From Amyloporia xantha (Eukaryota > Basidiomycota > Agaricomycetes > Polyporales > Adustoporiaceae): 64,000 nt of DNA. Made by a program: the position numbers and the translations under genes. Below the pieces are notes generated by a model. That model was given only the letters and a program-made list of their open reading frames with translations. It did not search any database and was not told the origin of the DNA. Below are positions 61,589 through 64,000 of this stretch, one piece after another (the first letter of the stretch is position 1; every line of letters starts with the position of its first letter). The stretch lies in assembly GCA_036971615.1 (NCBI GenBank), contig JAYKKR010000029.1, positions 62,001 to 126,000 on the forward strand. Reading direction: 5' to 3'.

Positions 61589-63159
61589 ATGGACCCTTCT
61601 GTACCATTGGTAGTCGATAACGGAACTGGTGTAAGTAGCTTCACACTTATCTGTTTCTGTCACGTTGTCTAACTTCCATGTAGTTCGTGAAAGTGGGCTA
61701 TGCAGGCTCCAACTTCCCTGAACATGGTGCGCCCACTTCATTCCCTCTCATCGACGTTGTTCTGAAATCATGACATCAAGTATTTCCCTCCATTGTTGGC
61801 CGACCCATTCTGCGAGCGGAGGAACGCGTCGGGTCGGCAGTGATCAAGGACATCATGATTGGAGACGAGGCTGCAGAGAACCGCAACTTCCTGCAGGTCA
61901 CCCAGCCTATGGAGCACGGTATCGTGCGGAACTGGGAGGACATGAAACTTCTGTGGGACTACACATTTGAGGAGAAACTGCGCGTGGATACGCAAGGCCG
62001 GAAGGTGCTGCTCACGGAGCCCCCAATGAACCCCAAGGCGAATCGGCAACGGATGTGTCAGGTCATGTTTGAGGAGTACGGGTTCGGGGGAGTGTACGTT
62101 GCGATCCAGGCTGTGTTGACTTTGTACGCGCAAGGTACGTCTCACCAGCTTAATCTGAGTGTTTATTTAACCTACACGTTCCGCATCAGGTCTCACTACA
62201 GGTGTCGTCGTGGACTCGGGAGACGGTGTAACACATATTGTACCCGTCTACGACGGCTTCGCCCTACCACATCTGACTCGACGTCTTGATATCGCGGGGC
62301 GAGATGTGACACGCTATCTGATCAAGCTGCTGCTCATGCGAGGGTACGCCTTCAACCGGACAGCTGACTTTGAGACCGTGCGCGAGATCAAAGAGAAATT
62401 GTGTTATGTAAGGTGAGCAGTGTCTCGGTTGAGAGGGCAGCGTAGTTGTGACACGATGGTGCGTAGCTATGATCTTGATCTGGATACGAGACTGTCCGAA
62501 GAGACTACTGTTCTGGTCGAGACTTATACGGTAGGTCCATACGTAGTTCACAAACACTCTGTGCGTGCCTGACCATCTATAACAGCTCCCAGATGGACGA
62601 GTAATTAAGATCGGCTCTGAGCGATTCGAAGCACCGGAATGTATGTTCCAACCACATCTTGTGGACGTGGAGCAACCTGGAGTAGCAGGTATGTCTCCCC
62701 TTTCCCCCTCGATAATGACATCGCCTTTACCAACGCGCCTGTGCACGTCATGTAGAAATGCTCTACCTGACCATTCAGAACGCAGCAGTCGACATACGCG
62801 GTGAGCTATACAAACACATCGTACTATCTGGCGGGTCCAGCATGTACCCCGGCCTACCAAGCCGTCTCGAGAAGGAGATGAAGCAGCTCTATCTCACCCG
62901 GGTCCTCAATGGTGATCCGTCGCGACTAAACGTGTGTCTGATCTGACCTGTCTATATCTGCTGCCTAACCCCGTACTCCCTTGCGCAGAAATTCAAGATC
63001 CGGATCGAAGACCCTCCACGCCGGAAACACATGGTGTTCCTTGGTGGTGCTGTACTTGCAGACATCATGAAGAACCGGGAGGAGTTCTGGATATCGCGGG
63101 AAGAGTGGTTTGAGCAGGGTATCCGGGCCCTCGACAAACTTGGGCGCGGGGAGAACTAA
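61589..63159 (+). CDS. ARP2: Actin-related protein 2 (Arp2/3 complex)
   Basis: Arp2 is one of the two actin-like subunits of the Arp2/3 complex, which nucleates branched actin filaments at endocytic sites. The start [14 protein letters not shown] carries the phosphate-1 loop. After introns come [14 protein letters not shown] and [15 protein letters not shown]. The third exon includes [20 protein letters not shown] and [20 protein letters not shown]. Next are [20 protein letters not shown] (phosphate-2 loop) and [20 protein letters not shown]. Later exons have [37 protein letters not shown] and [20 protein letters not shown], ending at 63157-63159. The length of about 390 residues matches Arp2, and [20 protein letters not shown] is also typical. 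Eight or so short introns were inferred. It is divergent from the NTO1-type gene and carries a transposon in its promoter. Confidence 0.93.
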
Positions 63160-63521
63160 CGCGAACACTTACATGTAAAATATCGACGACGCGAGTTTAT
63201 TGAAGGATGGATTGCAGAATATCAACGTCGCCCTATAACATGAGTCGGCCGACGAGCAGATGATCGCCAAGTCTGATATATACTTCCATGATATCCGCAC
63301 TGTCATCCACGTCAATGCAGAGCGAGCTAGATGATATCTCGGAGAGTGGGCGATATGTATATTAAGAACATATGTCTGCATGCCATTGTGGACTACTTTT
63401 CTAAACCTGCATAAACGATAGGGGGTGAATTCTAAATGAGATGATAATGTACGATGGATATAAGATACTCATGTGACAGACAAACCAACAACCAGGAGAG
63501 AAGAACGGATAGACAGGGACA
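63160..63521. other. Intergenic between convergent genes
   Basis: No gene was recognised; this should be the 3' untranslated regions of ARP2 and of the carrier gene ending at 63522. Confidence 0.4.
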
Positions 63522-64000
63522 TCAACCAAACCGGAGAACCGCCTCATAGATGGAGTACATTACGGCGGCATTCGGTATAACACGCATGAGGTGAGCACTG
63601 AGGCCGCCGTATAGTGAGCGGGCGCCTTCTTCCGCTATGACAAGCCGTAGCGTCTGATAAAGACCGGTGTACTTGACTTTACCGTCAACTAACGGTTGCC
63701 GTAGTCGTGTTCGGAGGACCTGCGCAATACTACCCGTCAGTGGCTGTGATGCGTAACATGATCTAGAAAGCGCACCTCATGCGGATATGTGATCAAACTC
63801 GCGACACACTTTGCCGTTCCTGCACTCCCTAGCATCCCTAGCCATTCTTGTACGCCACCCTTTTCCTGCGTGTCGGCAGTCAGTTGTTTGAGCCTCTCGT
63901 ACAGTGTCCATTGAATGGTGCCCTCCGTGACCCCCAGGTAGCTCGCGCTGAGGCCCTTGTAGAACCCGCGCACACCTTCTTCTCGCAGAATTTTCTTGAT
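63522..64000 (-). CDS. Mitochondrial carrier, pyrimidine-nucleotide type (RIM2/SLC25A33-36-like), 3' part
   Basis: This is the C-terminal third of a mitochondrial carrier family protein of the inner membrane, cut off by the right window edge. The visible part starts IKKILREEGVRGFYKGLSAS, continues YLGVTEGTIQWTLYERLKQL and, after a loop, WLGMLGSAGTAKCVASLITY with PHEV, the third-repeat P-x-[DE] signature. A short intron (about 63775-63720) joins LRTRLRQPLVDGKVKYTGLY and EEGARSLYGGLSAHLMRVIP, ending with a stop at 63522-63524. The GLSASYLGVTEGTIQW word and the PHEVLRTRLRQP word fit the Rim2/SLC25A33/36 group, which exchanges pyrimidine nucleotides; other nucleotide or folate-like carriers remain possible. 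Confidence 0.85.

Overview
The window looks like nuclear DNA of a filamentous basidiomycete, most likely an Agaricomycete. Genes are split by many introns of about 50-60 bases with GT..AG ends, spacing is compact, and several families are typical of mushroom-forming fungi (DUF6533 membrane proteins, DUF7330-type proteins, LRR-like F-box proteins, serine-rich single-pass membrane proteins). No rRNA, tRNA, CRISPR or bacterial operon structure was found. All exon-intron structures here were read by eye from frame continuity and splice signals.

Left part (1-16.8 kb): an AT-rich, CpG-poor stretch with the 5' part of a DUF6533 gene; a small transposon-like remnant and a short non-autonomous element; an FAD-dependent amine/amino-acid oxidoreductase (DAO family) with a one-base frame break; a decayed M20 peptidase copy; a DUF7330-type gene; a phenol 2-monooxygenase-like flavoprotein; an F-box gene; and the intact M20 peptidase. 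This is an accessory region of small-molecule catabolism genes and duplicates.

Middle (18-50 kb): a DnaJ-X co-chaperone, two hypothetical genes, a tandem pair of F-box genes in a duplicated block, RNA polymerase III subunit RPC8/RPC25, two serine/threonine-rich single-pass membrane proteins, pyridoxal kinase, a UbiA prenyltransferase, a LisH-domain Flo8/Som1-like regulator with a polyglutamine tract, and a very large protein with three START-like lipid-binding domains and a C-terminal membrane anchor.

Right part (50.6-64 kb): a decayed inverted copy of the left-end segment (DAO pseudogene, then a complete DUF6533 gene in CpG-poor DNA), a 726-bp foldback element, a BRPF/NTO1-type chromatin reader (EPL1-like, PHD, extended PHD, bromodomain, PWWP), a 715-bp element with 35-bp terminal repeats and 8-bp target duplications placed between two divergent housekeeping genes, actin-related protein 2, and the 3' part of a mitochondrial carrier.

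The most striking structure is a large inverted duplication: about 1-3570 matches about 53530-50640 on the opposite strand, enclosing roughly 47 kb. Its outer portions are sharply CpG-depleted, yet both DUF6533 copies in them keep readable exons. The genes do not form one pathway; conserved housekeeping genes are interleaved with duplicated, partly decayed accessory genes and small transposons.
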